Below, piece by piece: positions 14,752 to 22,406 of a stretch of 64,000 nt of DNA (position 1 is its first letter; every line of letters begins with the position of its first letter). The stretch is from Halostella litorea. Lineage in GTDB: Archaea; Halobacteriota; Halobacteria; Halobacteriales; Natronoarchaeaceae. The notes beneath the pieces are model-generated. The model did no database searches and was not told the origin of the DNA. It saw only the letters and a list, made by a program, of their open reading frames with translations. Both the position numbers and the translations under genes were made by a program. The stretch covers positions 1,302,001 through 1,366,000 of the forward strand of contig NZ_SJER01000001.1 of the NCBI RefSeq assembly GCF_004785955.1, given 5' to 3'.

Positions 14752-15699
14752 ATGGCAAGCAGCAAATCAGTCGTCCTCGCCGCCCTGGTCGCCAACGGGG
14801 CCATCGCCGTCATGAAGTTCCTCGGCTACCTCCTGACGGGCAGCCCCGCGATGCTGTCGGAGACGTACCACTCCGTCTCCGACACGGGCAATCAGGTGTT
14901 TCTCCTGATCGGCATCCGCTTCGGCGCGCAGGACGCGACGCGGGCGCACCCCTTCGGCTACGGCAAGGCGCAGTTCTTCTACAGCTTCCTCGTCAGCGTG
15001 CTCCTCTTCGGCATCGCCGGCTGGGAGAGCGCGAAACACGGCTACGACGCGCTGGTCCACGGCGGCGTCCACCGGGCCAGCGAGGACGTCACCCTGTTTG
15101 GGGCCTCGTTCGACCCCATCCTCGTGAACTACGCCGTCCTGATCGGCGCGATCATCTTCGAGGCGTGGGCGTTCAAGAAGGCGTACGAGGCCATCACCAA
15201 ACAGATGGCCGAGCAGGGCTGGTCGACGCTCCGCGAGGCGTTCCGCAAGACCAGCGACGTGACGACGCTGACGGCGCTGACCGAGGACGCCATCGCCCTG
15301 GGCGGTGCGGGGATCGCCCTGCTCGGCGTCTACCTCACCCGGGTGACCGAGAACCCAGTCTACGACGCCGCCAGCGCCCTGCTCATCGGGCTGATGCTGA
15401 TGGGCTTTGCGGTCGCGCTGGCGTGGGAGAACAAGCGGCTCCTGATCGGGGAGAGCGTCCCGAAGGAGAAGGAGCGTGAACTCCGCGAGATCGTCGCGGG
15501 CGGCGACGGCGTCGTCGAAGTCGTCGACTTCCGGACGGTGTACTTCGGGCCGAACCGCATCCTCGTCGCCGCGGACGTGGCGTTCGACCCGTCGATCGAC
15601 GCCGACGAGATGGACGATCTGATCACCCGGCTGGAGGACGACGTGATCGCGGCCAACTCCGGCGTGAAGAAGGTGTACATCGAGCCGGAGACGGCGTAG
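14752..15699 (+). CDS. Cation diffusion facilitator (CDF) transporter
   Basis: A 315-residue CDF-family membrane protein that exports divalent metals such as zinc in exchange for protons. TM1 carries the family start VVLAALVANGAIAVMKFLG. TM2 has SETYHSVSDTGNQ with the HxxxD-type metal residues. A six-helix core and a cytoplasmic C-terminal domain of about 85 residues (VVDFRTVYFGPNRILVAADV) follow. The substrate cannot be told. The ATG at 14752 is preferred over a GTG/ATG cluster 9 nt upstream. Confidence 0.9.
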   Translation: MASSKSVVLAALVANGAIAVMKFLGYLLTGSPAMLSETYHSVSDTGNQVFLLIGIRFGAQDATRAHPFGYGKAQFFYSFLVSVLLFGIAGWESAKHGYDALVHGGVHRASEDVTLFGASFDPILVNYAVLIGAIIFEAWAFKKAYEAITKQMAEQGWSTLREAFRKTSDVTTLTALTEDAIALGGAGIALLGVYLTRVTENPVYDAASALLIGLMLMGFAVALAWENKRLLIGESVPKEKERELREIVAGGDGVVEVVDFRTVYFGPNRILVAADVAFDPSIDADEMDDLITRLEDDVIAANSGVKKVYIEPETA

Positions 15700-15711
15700 G
15701 CGGGGCGAGAC

Positions 15712-15719
15712 TTTTTAAT
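15712..15719 (+). promoter_or_regulatory. TATA box of the XPD/Rad3 helicase gene
   Basis: TTTTTAAT centred about 27 nt before the GTG at 15742. This supports the GTG start and leaderless transcription. Confidence 0.6.
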
Positions 15720-15741
15720 CGGTGGCGCGAAAGGACCCGCC

Positions 15742-17913
15742 GTGTCAGAGACGAACGGGTACATGCGCTTCTTCCCGTACGAGGACCCCTACGACGACCA
15801 GCGGGAGGCGATGGACCGCATCTACAACGCGCTGTCCCGCCGGCAGGACGTGCTGTTCGAGGGGGCCTGTGGCACCGGGAAGACGCTGTCGGCGCTCGTG
15901 CCCGCCCTGGAGTACGCCCGGGAGTCGGACAAGACGGTCGTCATCACGACCAACGTTCACCAGCAGATGCGCCAGTTCGTCACCGAGGCCCGCCAGATCA
16001 CCCGCCAGGAGCCGATCAGGGCGGTCGTGTTCAAGGGGAAGGCGTCGATGTGCCACATCGACGTCGGCTTCGAGGAGTGTCAGGTGCTCCGGGACAACAC
16101 GTACGAACTGATCGACGCCGAGCGGGACCGCGACCAGCTCGAACGCCGCCAGGAGGAACTGCTCGCGGAGAGCCAGGAGGGCGATGAGCGCGCCGCCGAG
16201 GCCCGCAGCGCGGTGATGGACGAACTCGACGCCGTCGAGGCGCAGGTCGAGGACCTGGAGGAGGCAAACACCTGTGAGCACTACTACAACAACCTCGCGG
16301 CCGACACCGACGAGTTCTACGACTGGCTGTTCGAGGACGTGCGCACGCCCGAGGACGTGTACGAGTACGCGGGCGAGCGGACGCTGTGTGGCTACGAACT
16401 GCTGAAAGACGGGATGGAGGGGGTCGACCTCGTCGTCTGTAACTACCACCACCTGCTCGACCCGGCGATCCGCGAGCAGTTCTTCCGGTGGCTGGGCCGG
16501 GACCCGGAGGACGTGATCACCGTCTTCGACGAGGCCCACAACGTCGAGGGGGCGGCCCGCGACCACGCGACCCGGACGCTGACGGAGAACACGCTGGACC
16601 AGGCGCTCGACGAACTCGACGAGAGCGACGACCCGCGGGCCGCCGCGGCGAGCAACGTCGTCGGCGCATTCCGGGCGGCGCTGGTCGAGACGTACGACGA
16701 CGCGCTGGGCTTCGGCGAGCGCGAGCGCGTCGGCGAGAACTGGGAGGACGTCGCCATCGCCAACGAGGAGGGCCGCGACGACCTCACCCGCGCGTTCCTG
16801 CAGGGGTACACCGGCCCCGGCGTCGACGAGGACCTGGCGGCCGCGGCGGAACTGGGCCGGGAACTCGACGAGGAGTACGAGGAGGCCTACAAGCGCGGCG
16901 ACGCGACGACCCGAACCGAGTGCCAGACGCTCCAGGCGGCGACCTTCATCTCCTCGTGGGTCGACGAGGGCGCGGCGCTGGGGCAGTACCCCGTCGTCTC
17001 GGTCCGCCGGGACGCGGGCACCGGCGACGTGTACGGGCGGGCCGAACTGTACACCTGTATTCCCCAGGAGGTGACGGGCCAGCTGTTCGATGAGGTGTAC
17101 GCGAGCGTGCTGATGAGCGCCACCCTCCGGCCGTTCGACGTGATGGGCGACGTGCTCGGTCTGGAGTCGCCCGTGACGATGGCGTACGGGCTGAGCTTCC
17201 CGGCGGAGCGCCGCCGGACGTTCGCGGCGGAGACGCCCGCGCTGTTCGCCAGCGAGCGCGACGACCCGGACACGCAGGCGGCGGTGGCTGGCGCGCTCTC
17301 GGACGCCGTCCGCTTCACGCCCGGCAACACGCTCGCTTTCTTCCCGAGCTACGCCGAGGCCGAGCGGTACCACGAACTGCTGGACGTCGAGGCGACCGTC
17401 TACCGCGACGAGCCGGGCGACTCCGTCGAGGAGCTACGCCGGGAGTTCACCGACAGCGACGACGCCGTCCTGTGTACGTCGCTGTGGGGGACGCTGGCGG
17501 AGGGCGTGAGCTTCGACGGCGACGACGCCCGCACCGTCGTCGTGGTCGGCGTCCCCTACCCCCACCTCGACGACCGGGCGAAGGCGGTGCAGGCGGCCTA
17601 CGGCGCGGCGTTTTCCGAGCGCGGCGAGGACGCCGGCTGGGAGTACGCCGTCGAGATCCCGACCATCCGCAAGACGCGGCAGGCGCTCGGCCGGGTGATC
17701 CGCGCGCCGGACGACTTCGGGGTGCGGGTCCTGCTCGACGAGCGCTACACGGAGACGGCGAGCGCGGAGATGGGGAAGTACGGCGTCCACGACTCGTTCC
17801 CGCCGGAGGAGCGGGAGGAGATGGTCGACGTGGACCCGACGAAGCTGAAGTTCGCGATGCTGAACTTCTATCAGGGGCTGGACGCGTACGACGGGGAGCC
17901 GCCGACGCCGTAG
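15742..17913 (+). CDS. XPD/Rad3-family DNA helicase
   Basis: A 723-residue superfamily 2 helicase. Walker A is GACGTGKT (residues 41-48) and the DEAH box is at 263-266. C104, C113, C178 and C216 lie between them and are candidates for the XPD-type iron-sulfur cluster. An Arch-like acidic coiled insert (about residues 120-175) follows C113. Motifs V/VI are VPYPHLDDRA and RQALGRVIRAPDD. XPD-type helicases unwind 5' to 3' and act in repair. Haloarchaea also have UvrABC, so the division of labour is open. GTG start supported by the TATA box. Confidence 0.93.
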   Translation: MSETNGYMRFFPYEDPYDDQREAMDRIYNALSRRQDVLFEGACGTGKTLSALVPALEYARESDKTVVITTNVHQQMRQFVTEARQITRQEPIRAVVFKGKASMCHIDVGFEECQVLRDNTYELIDAERDRDQLERRQEELLAESQEGDERAAEARSAVMDELDAVEAQVEDLEEANTCEHYYNNLAADTDEFYDWLFEDVRTPEDVYEYAGERTLCGYELLKDGMEGVDLVVCNYHHLLDPAIREQFFRWLGRDPEDVITVFDEAHNVEGAARDHATRTLTENTLDQALDELDESDDPRAAAASNVVGAFRAALVETYDDALGFGERERVGENWEDVAIANEEGRDDLTRAFLQGYTGPGVDEDLAAAAELGRELDEEYEEAYKRGDATTRTECQTLQAATFISSWVDEGAALGQYPVVSVRRDAGTGDVYGRAELYTCIPQEVTGQLFDEVYASVLMSATLRPFDVMGDVLGLESPVTMAYGLSFPAERRRTFAAETPALFASERDDPDTQAAVAGALSDAVRFTPGNTLAFFPSYAEAERYHELLDVEATVYRDEPGDSVEELRREFTDSDDAVLCTSLWGTLAEGVSFDGDDARTVVVVGVPYPHLDDRAKAVQAAYGAAFSERGEDAGWEYAVEIPTIRKTRQALGRVIRAPDDFGVRVLLDERYTETASAEMGKYGVHDSFPPEEREEMVDVDPTKLKFAMLNFYQGLDAYDGEPPTP

Positions 17914-17950
17914 CCGGGGCGACCGGCCGGCGGCGCGGGCGGCCGACCCC

Positions 17951-18451
17951 TCACGCGGGCAAGGAGACGGTGCTGACGGTCTCGCCGTAGCGCGCGTCGC
18001 GGAACCGCAGTTCGTTGACCGCCCACGTCACCGGCTCGACGTCGAGTTCCGTCAGCCGCTCGGCGACCGCCTCGTCGCCGCCGCGGGCGAGGGTGACGTG
18101 GGGCGTGTACTCGTCGCCCTCCAGTCCGTCGACCGCGCCGAAGCGCTCGACGAGGCGGCCGTGGACCTCCCGGAGGCCGGGGCTCTCGACGCTCAGGTAC
18201 AGCACCGGGGCCGGCCCCATCGGCGGGTTCGGGAAGTACCCCACGCCGGTGACCCCGACCTCGAACGCGGGCGCACCGGCGAGCGTCCGCCGGACGTCGT
18301 GCTGGACCGGCGGGAGGTGGTCGGGGTCGCCGAGCCGCTTGACCAGCAGCGAGTGGTGCTCCCGGATCTCGTCGAACGCCACCAGCTCCGGATGGAGGTC
18401 GGCGGCGAGTCGGGCGACGCGGCCCGGGATCGGGGCGTTGAGACTGAGCAC
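17951..18451 (-). CDS. 2H phosphoesterase, RNA ligase-like (ThpR/LigT-type)
   Basis: A 166-residue two-histidine phosphoesterase. The two catalytic motifs are HHSLLVKR (near residue 32) and HVTLARGGDE (near residue 118), matching the HxS/T pairs of LigT/ThpR proteins. These act on RNA 2',3'-cyclic phosphates or 2'-5' linkages, and some are tied to tRNA splicing. It begins MLSLNAPIPGRVARLA. The GC-rich flanks show no clear promoter. Exact substrate unknown. Confidence 0.87.
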   Translation of the reverse strand: MLSLNAPIPGRVARLAADLHPELVAFDEIREHHSLLVKRLGDPDHLPPVQHDVRRTLAGAPAFEVGVTGVGYFPNPPMGPAPVLYLSVESPGLREVHGRLVERFGAVDGLEGDEYTPHVTLARGGDEAVAERLTELDVEPVTWAVNELRFRDARYGETVSTVSLPA

Positions 18452-18501
18452 GGCCGAGGTTGCGTCCGGGGTGGCAAGAGCCTGCCGGTCAGCGTTCGCT
18501 C

Positions 18502-18696
18502 TCAGAGCCGGTCAAGCAGCCAGAGCACGATGAGCACCAGCACGACCAGCGTCACCAGCGGCCGGAGCGGTCCGAGCAGGGCGAGCAGTCCGTCGACGAA
18601 GAAGCCGACTATCTCCAGCACGAGCAGGACCGCAAGCAGCCCGAGCACGAGCTTCAGCAGGGTCTCTACCTCGATGTCCCCCCTGGTATCACGCAT
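18502..18696 (-). CDS. Small membrane protein, two hydrophobic helices
   Basis: A 64-residue protein: a short acidic start (MRDTRGDIEVE), then two long hydrophobic segments (about residues 12-35 and 42-61) ending LWLLDRL. Leu/Val-rich haloarchaeal proteins of this kind are conserved but unstudied. It is encoded convergently with the downstream wHTH gene's upstream region. No function is assigned. Confidence 0.65.
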   Translation of the reverse strand: MRDTRGDIEVETLLKLVLGLLAVLLVLEIVGFFVDGLLALLGPLRPLVTLVVLVLIVLWLLDRL

Positions 18697-18782
18697 ACCC
18701 GGGCCTTCGCAGCAAACACCTAAGTACTCTGTGGCTACCGAGACGACAAGACATTTCCGAGCGCCACCGCGAGGGAGTATCG

Positions 18783-19943
18783 ATGCAGGGACGCACGGCC
18801 GGAACCGTACGGGCGGCCTGTCTCGCGCTGGTCCTGCTGACCGCGGTGGCGGTTCCCGCGGTCGCGTCGCCGGCGTTCGACGGGGGGCAGGAGGGTGATC
18901 CGGCCCCCCACGAGGTGGTCAGTCAGGACGTCGAAACCGACGAGATACGGATCCTCGTCTCGGTCGACGAGAACGGGACCGCCCGGTGGGAGCTACAGTA
19001 CTGGACGCGCCTCGACGACGAGAACACGACGCAGGCGTTCGAGGACCTGCGGCGGGACATCGAGGCCAACCCCGGGAACTACACCGCGGACTTCCGCGAG
19101 CGCATCGAGGGCACCGTCGGCGCGGCAGAGAACGACACCGGACGGGAGATGGCCGCGCGGAACGTGTCCGTCGCCGCCGACCGCCGCGCGATCCCCGACG
19201 AGTACGGCGTCGTCACCTACTCGTTCACGTGGGAGGGGTTCGCCGCCGTCGACGGCGACGGGATCCGGATCGGCGACGCGATACGCGGGTTCTTCCTCAG
19301 CAGCGAGACGCGGCTGACGGTCGAGTGGCCGGCGGGCTACGACGCCGACGTGTCGCCGGACCCCGACGACGGCGGCGACGCGTCCGCCACCTGGCGGGGG
19401 TCGATGACGGACTTCGCGTCCGACGAGCCGTCGATAGTTCTCACGCCCGCGGGCGGGGGGTCGGACGGCGGCGCTGACGGGGGCGGTGCGGCCGACGGCG
19501 ACGTCGGATCGGGCTGGCTCCTCGCGGCGCTGGCGCTGGTCGGGGTCGCCGCCGCGGGCGTCGCCGCGCTCCGGTTCCGGGACGGCGGCCTCGGCGGGGC
19601 GGACGACGAGACCCCGGACGCCGACGACGGTGGGGCCGCCGCGGAACCGCCTGACGCGGGCGACGACGGCGATGCGTCTGCCGCCGCCGACGCGGACGGC
19701 GACGCGGACGACGGGCCACCCCCGGAACTGCTCAGCAACGAGGAGCGCGTGCTCCGCCTGCTCGACCAGCGCGGGGGACGCATGAAACAGCAGGAGGTCG
19801 TCGAGGCCTTAGACTGGACCGAGGCCAAGACGAGCCAGGTGGTCGGCGACCTCCGCGACGAGGGGAAACTGGAGAGCTTCCGGCTGGGCCGCGAGAACGT
19901 GCTGTCGCTCCCCGGCGAGGGGCCGGACGAGGCGGAGCCGTAG
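18783..19943 (+). CDS. Membrane-anchored regulator: ectodomain, TM, cytoplasmic wHTH
   Basis: A 386-residue protein. A signal peptide (about 1-29) is followed by an extracytoplasmic beta-rich domain (about 35-215) starting RILVSVDENGTARWEL and bearing NxT/NxS sites. A Gly-rich linker, one TM helix (about 243-264), an Asp/Ala-rich cytoplasmic linker and a winged HTH (about 317-375, with RMKQQEVVEALDWTEAKTSQ) follow. This is a one-component transmembrane sensor layout. A paralogous wHTH is encoded at 48487-49509. GAGGGAG lies 5-12 nt before the ATG, so translation is probably Shine-Dalgarno-led. Confidence 0.85.
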   Translation: MQGRTAGTVRAACLALVLLTAVAVPAVASPAFDGGQEGDPAPHEVVSQDVETDEIRILVSVDENGTARWELQYWTRLDDENTTQAFEDLRRDIEANPGNYTADFRERIEGTVGAAENDTGREMAARNVSVAADRRAIPDEYGVVTYSFTWEGFAAVDGDGIRIGDAIRGFFLSSETRLTVEWPAGYDADVSPDPDDGGDASATWRGSMTDFASDEPSIVLTPAGGGSDGGADGGGAADGDVGSGWLLAALALVGVAAAGVAALRFRDGGLGGADDETPDADDGGAAAEPPDAGDDGDASAAADADGDADDGPPPELLSNEERVLRLLDQRGGRMKQQEVVEALDWTEAKTSQVVGDLRDEGKLESFRLGRENVLSLPGEGPDEAEP

Positions 19944-20063
19944 GGACGGCGGGGTGAGCCGGTGAACCGCTTCCCTCCGGCGAATAAAATCGGCTTAATC
20001 GACGTTGATCCGGACACAGGGACTTGCGTTTATATGTGGGTGTGGCCGCAACGATCGGCCGAG

Positions 20064-20873
20064 ATGGACGGACGCACACTGGTCGCCGCCCTGGCCGTCG
20101 TGGCTGCGGTCGCGGTGGCGGTCCCCGCGGTCGCGGTGGCTGGAGCCGACGGCCCGGGGCTTCAGGACAACGAGACGAACGACACGACCGCGCCCGGCGA
20201 ACGCCTCGCCGGCGTCGTCGGCGTGCAGGGCGCGGAGGTCGACGGCGAACTCGCCGAGCGCTCGTTCCGCGTCGGGCTGAACCGCTCGGCGGCCGGCGCG
20301 TCGGCGGTGGTCGACGAGCGGCTTCCGGCGCTCGAACGGCAGGTCGAGGAGATCGAACGGCGCCGGGCGGCGCTTTCGGCCGCCCGCGAGAACGGATCGA
20401 TCTCCGAGGGCGAGTACCGCGCCCGGATGGCGACGCTGGTCGCCGAGAGCCGAAACGTCCGGCACATGACGAACCTGAGCAGCGAGGCCCTCGCCGACGA
20501 ACCGGGCGTCCTCGACCAGGAACGCGGCGAGCGCATCCGGGCGCTCCGCCAGCGGGCCGGCAACGTGACGGGGCCGGGGATCGCCGAACTGGCGCGCGGC
20601 ATCGCGGGCGAGCACGCCGGCGGCGGTCTGGGGCCGGGCGGCGGGCCGCCCGAGGACGTCGGGAACGCGACCGACGGAGACCGCGGGCCGGACGTCGGCC
20701 CCGGTCCGCAACGCGGGGCCGGCGCGAACGAGTCGACCGCCGACGACGGCAACACGACGGCCGACGGCGACGAGACGACGACCGCCGGCAGCGACGCGAC
20801 GGTCGACGGGAGCGGTTCGACGCTGGCCGCCGTGGCTGCATCGGCGACAGCGACCGTCGTCCCGGAGCCGTAA
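20064..20873 (+). CDS. Secreted or membrane-attached coiled-coil protein
   Basis: A 269-residue protein with an N-terminal signal segment (VAALAVVAAVAVAVPAVAVA). A region (about 70-165) follows of predicted helical coiled coil (LPALERQVEEIERRRAALSA, EGEYRARMATLVAE), then Gly/Asn/Thr-rich low complexity and a hydrophobic C-terminus (STLAAVAASATATVVPEP). It is probably exported and may be anchored. Similar domains occur beside membrane-anchored HTH proteins in haloarchaea, as here with the preceding gene. TTTATATG (about 20029-20036) is a well-placed TATA box. Confidence 0.72.
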   Translation: MDGRTLVAALAVVAAVAVAVPAVAVAGADGPGLQDNETNDTTAPGERLAGVVGVQGAEVDGELAERSFRVGLNRSAAGASAVVDERLPALERQVEEIERRRAALSAARENGSISEGEYRARMATLVAESRNVRHMTNLSSEALADEPGVLDQERGERIRALRQRAGNVTGPGIAELARGIAGEHAGGGLGPGGGPPEDVGNATDGDRGPDVGPGPQRGAGANESTADDGNTTADGDETTTAGSDATVDGSGSTLAAVAASATATVVPEP

Positions 20874-20893
20874 CATTTGCCCCGCCGGAAGGG

Positions 20894-20900
20894 TTTAATA
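20894..20900 (+). promoter_or_regulatory. TATA box for the small ORF upstream of argG
   Basis: TTTAATA, identical to the argG TATA core, ends 26 nt before the ATG at 20927. This is the spacing of a leaderless start. Confidence 0.55.
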
Positions 20901-20926
20901 GCCCCCTTGGCCTACTAGAGCGCACG

Positions 20927-21022
20927 ATGAGCGACTTCCGTCGTCCCCGCGGGTCGAGTCACCCCGCCAGCGACGGATCCGCCCCCGTTTCTCCGCGACC
21001 GCGACGACCGGGCCTCCGTTAG
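20927..21022 (+). CDS. Arg-rich 31-residue leader-like ORF upstream of argG
   Basis: A 31-codon ORF with 7 arginine codons (MSDFRRPRG at the start, PRPRRPGLR at the end), served by its own TATA box at leaderless spacing. Its stop codon lies inside a GGGCCT/AGGCCC hairpin (21010-21026). It ends 144 nt before argG, the first gene of the arginine cluster. By analogy with bacterial attenuators it could report arginyl-tRNA supply, but archaeal attenuation of this kind is not established. It could also be a small protein or a non-coding RNA. Its basic composition is unlike the acidic neighbours. Confidence 0.4.
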   Translation: MSDFRRPRGSSHPASDGSAPVSPRPRRPGLR

Positions 21023-21026
21023 GCCC
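21010..21026 (+). terminator. Hairpin over the stop codon of the small ORF
   Basis: GGGCCT (21010-21015), loop CCGTT, AGGCCC (21021-21026), with the TAG stop at 21020-21022. A pyrimidine-rich run follows. It could act as a terminator or attenuator; there is no long T tract. Confidence 0.35.
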
Positions 21027-21112
21027 ACCTCTACTACCACTCCTCGACCCGAAACCCCACTCAACAGATGAGAGGTCTGTAAATCGACTATAGGCGTCTC
21101 TGAGCTTTTCTT

Positions 21113-21143
21113 ACGGTATTAGAATAGAAGAATTTAATACCGT
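21113..21143 (+). promoter_or_regulatory. argG promoter: TATA box inside an inverted repeat
   Basis: ACGGTATTA (21113-21121) and TAATACCGT (21135-21143) form a perfect 9-bp inverted repeat whose half-sites are 22 bp (two helical turns) apart. The TATA box TTTAATA (21133-21139) overlaps the right arm and lies about 28 nt before the argG ATG. A protein bound here would compete with TBP, so repression is the likely mode. The regulator is unknown. Confidence 0.65.
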
Positions 21144-21166
21144 CAAGCGGGTTCGTTCGGACACAG

Positions 21167-22405
21167 ATGGAACGCGTGGCACTCGCCTTCTCGGGCGGAC
21201 TCGACACCACGGTGTGCGTTGGACTGCTCGAAGAGGAGTACGGATACGACGAGGTGATCGGCGTCACCGTCGACGTCGGCCAGCCCGACGAGGAGTTCGA
21301 CGAGGCCGAAGAGACCGCGGAAGCGCTCGGCGTCGACCAGTACGTCGTCGACGCGCGAGAGGAGTTCGCCACGCTGTGTCTCGACTCGCTGAAGGCGAAC
21401 GCGACCTACCAGGGCTACCCGCTCGGCACCGCGCTGGCGCGCCCGGTGATCGCAACGGCGATCCTAGAGACCGCGAAGGAACACGACTGCGACGCCGTCG
21501 CGCACGGCTGTACCGGCAAGGGCAACGACCAGTTGCGCTTCGAGGCCGTCTGGCGCGACTCCGACCTGGACGTCATCGCGCCCGTCCGCGAACTCGAACT
21601 CACACGCGAGTGGGAGATGGAGTACGCCGAGGAGCGCGGCCTCCCGGTCGAGAGCGGCAACGAGGGCGACTGGTCGATCGACACGAACCTCTGGAGCCGC
21701 TCGGTCGAGGGCGCGAAGCTGGAGGACCCGGGCTACGTCCCGCCGGAGGACATCTACGAGTGGACCGACGCCCCCGGCACGGCGGGCGATACGGACCTTG
21801 TTGAGATCGAGTTCCACGACGGCGAGCCGGTCGCCGTCGACGGCGAGGAGTACGGCCCCGTCGAGCTGATCGAGCACCTGAACGAGCGCGCCGGCGCGTA
21901 CGGCGTCGGCCGCACGGACATGATGGAGGACCGCATGCTCGGCCTGAAGGTGCGCGAGAACTACGAGCACCCCGCCGCGACCGTCCTGCTGAACGCCCAC
22001 GAGGCGCTGGAGGGGCTCGTCCTCACCCAGGAGGAGCGCGACTTCAAGGAGCAGGTCGACCAGCAGTGGGCGAACAAGGCCTACCAGGGCCTCATCGACG
22101 CGCCGCTCGTCCGCGCGCTGGAGGGGTTCATCGACGAGACCCAGTCCCGCGTCACGGGCACCGCGACGGTCAAGCTCGAGGGCGGGAGCGCCCGCCCGGT
22201 GGCCCGCGAGAGCGAGTACGCCGCCTACTCCGAGGACGCGGCGTCGTTCAACACCGAGACGGTCGAGGGACAGGGGATCACCCAGAAGGACGCCACCGGC
22301 GTCGCCAAGTACCACGGCTTCCAGGGTCGCCTGGCGAACGCGGTCACCGACGCCGCGAACCAGAAGACGCTGACGCCCGACGGCGGCGACGGCGAGGGGG
22401 ACTGA
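21167..22405 (+). CDS. argG: Argininosuccinate synthase
   Basis: A 412-residue enzyme joining citrulline and aspartate with ATP to form argininosuccinate. The ATP pyrophosphatase P-loop is at the N-terminus (FSGGLDTTV, residues 8-16). The family segments GCTGKGNDQLRFE and EWEMEYAEERGLPVE are present. It is first of the arginine cluster. Its stop is followed after one base by the argH ATG (TGAGATG), so argG and argH are coupled. The promoter overlaps an inverted repeat. Confidence 0.97.
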   Translation: MERVALAFSGGLDTTVCVGLLEEEYGYDEVIGVTVDVGQPDEEFDEAEETAEALGVDQYVVDAREEFATLCLDSLKANATYQGYPLGTALARPVIATAILETAKEHDCDAVAHGCTGKGNDQLRFEAVWRDSDLDVIAPVRELELTREWEMEYAEERGLPVESGNEGDWSIDTNLWSRSVEGAKLEDPGYVPPEDIYEWTDAPGTAGDTDLVEIEFHDGEPVAVDGEEYGPVELIEHLNERAGAYGVGRTDMMEDRMLGLKVRENYEHPAATVLLNAHEALEGLVLTQEERDFKEQVDQQWANKAYQGLIDAPLVRALEGFIDETQSRVTGTATVKLEGGSARPVARESEYAAYSEDAASFNTETVEGQGITQKDATGVAKYHGFQGRLANAVTDAANQKTLTPDGGDGEGD

Positions 22406-22406
22406 G

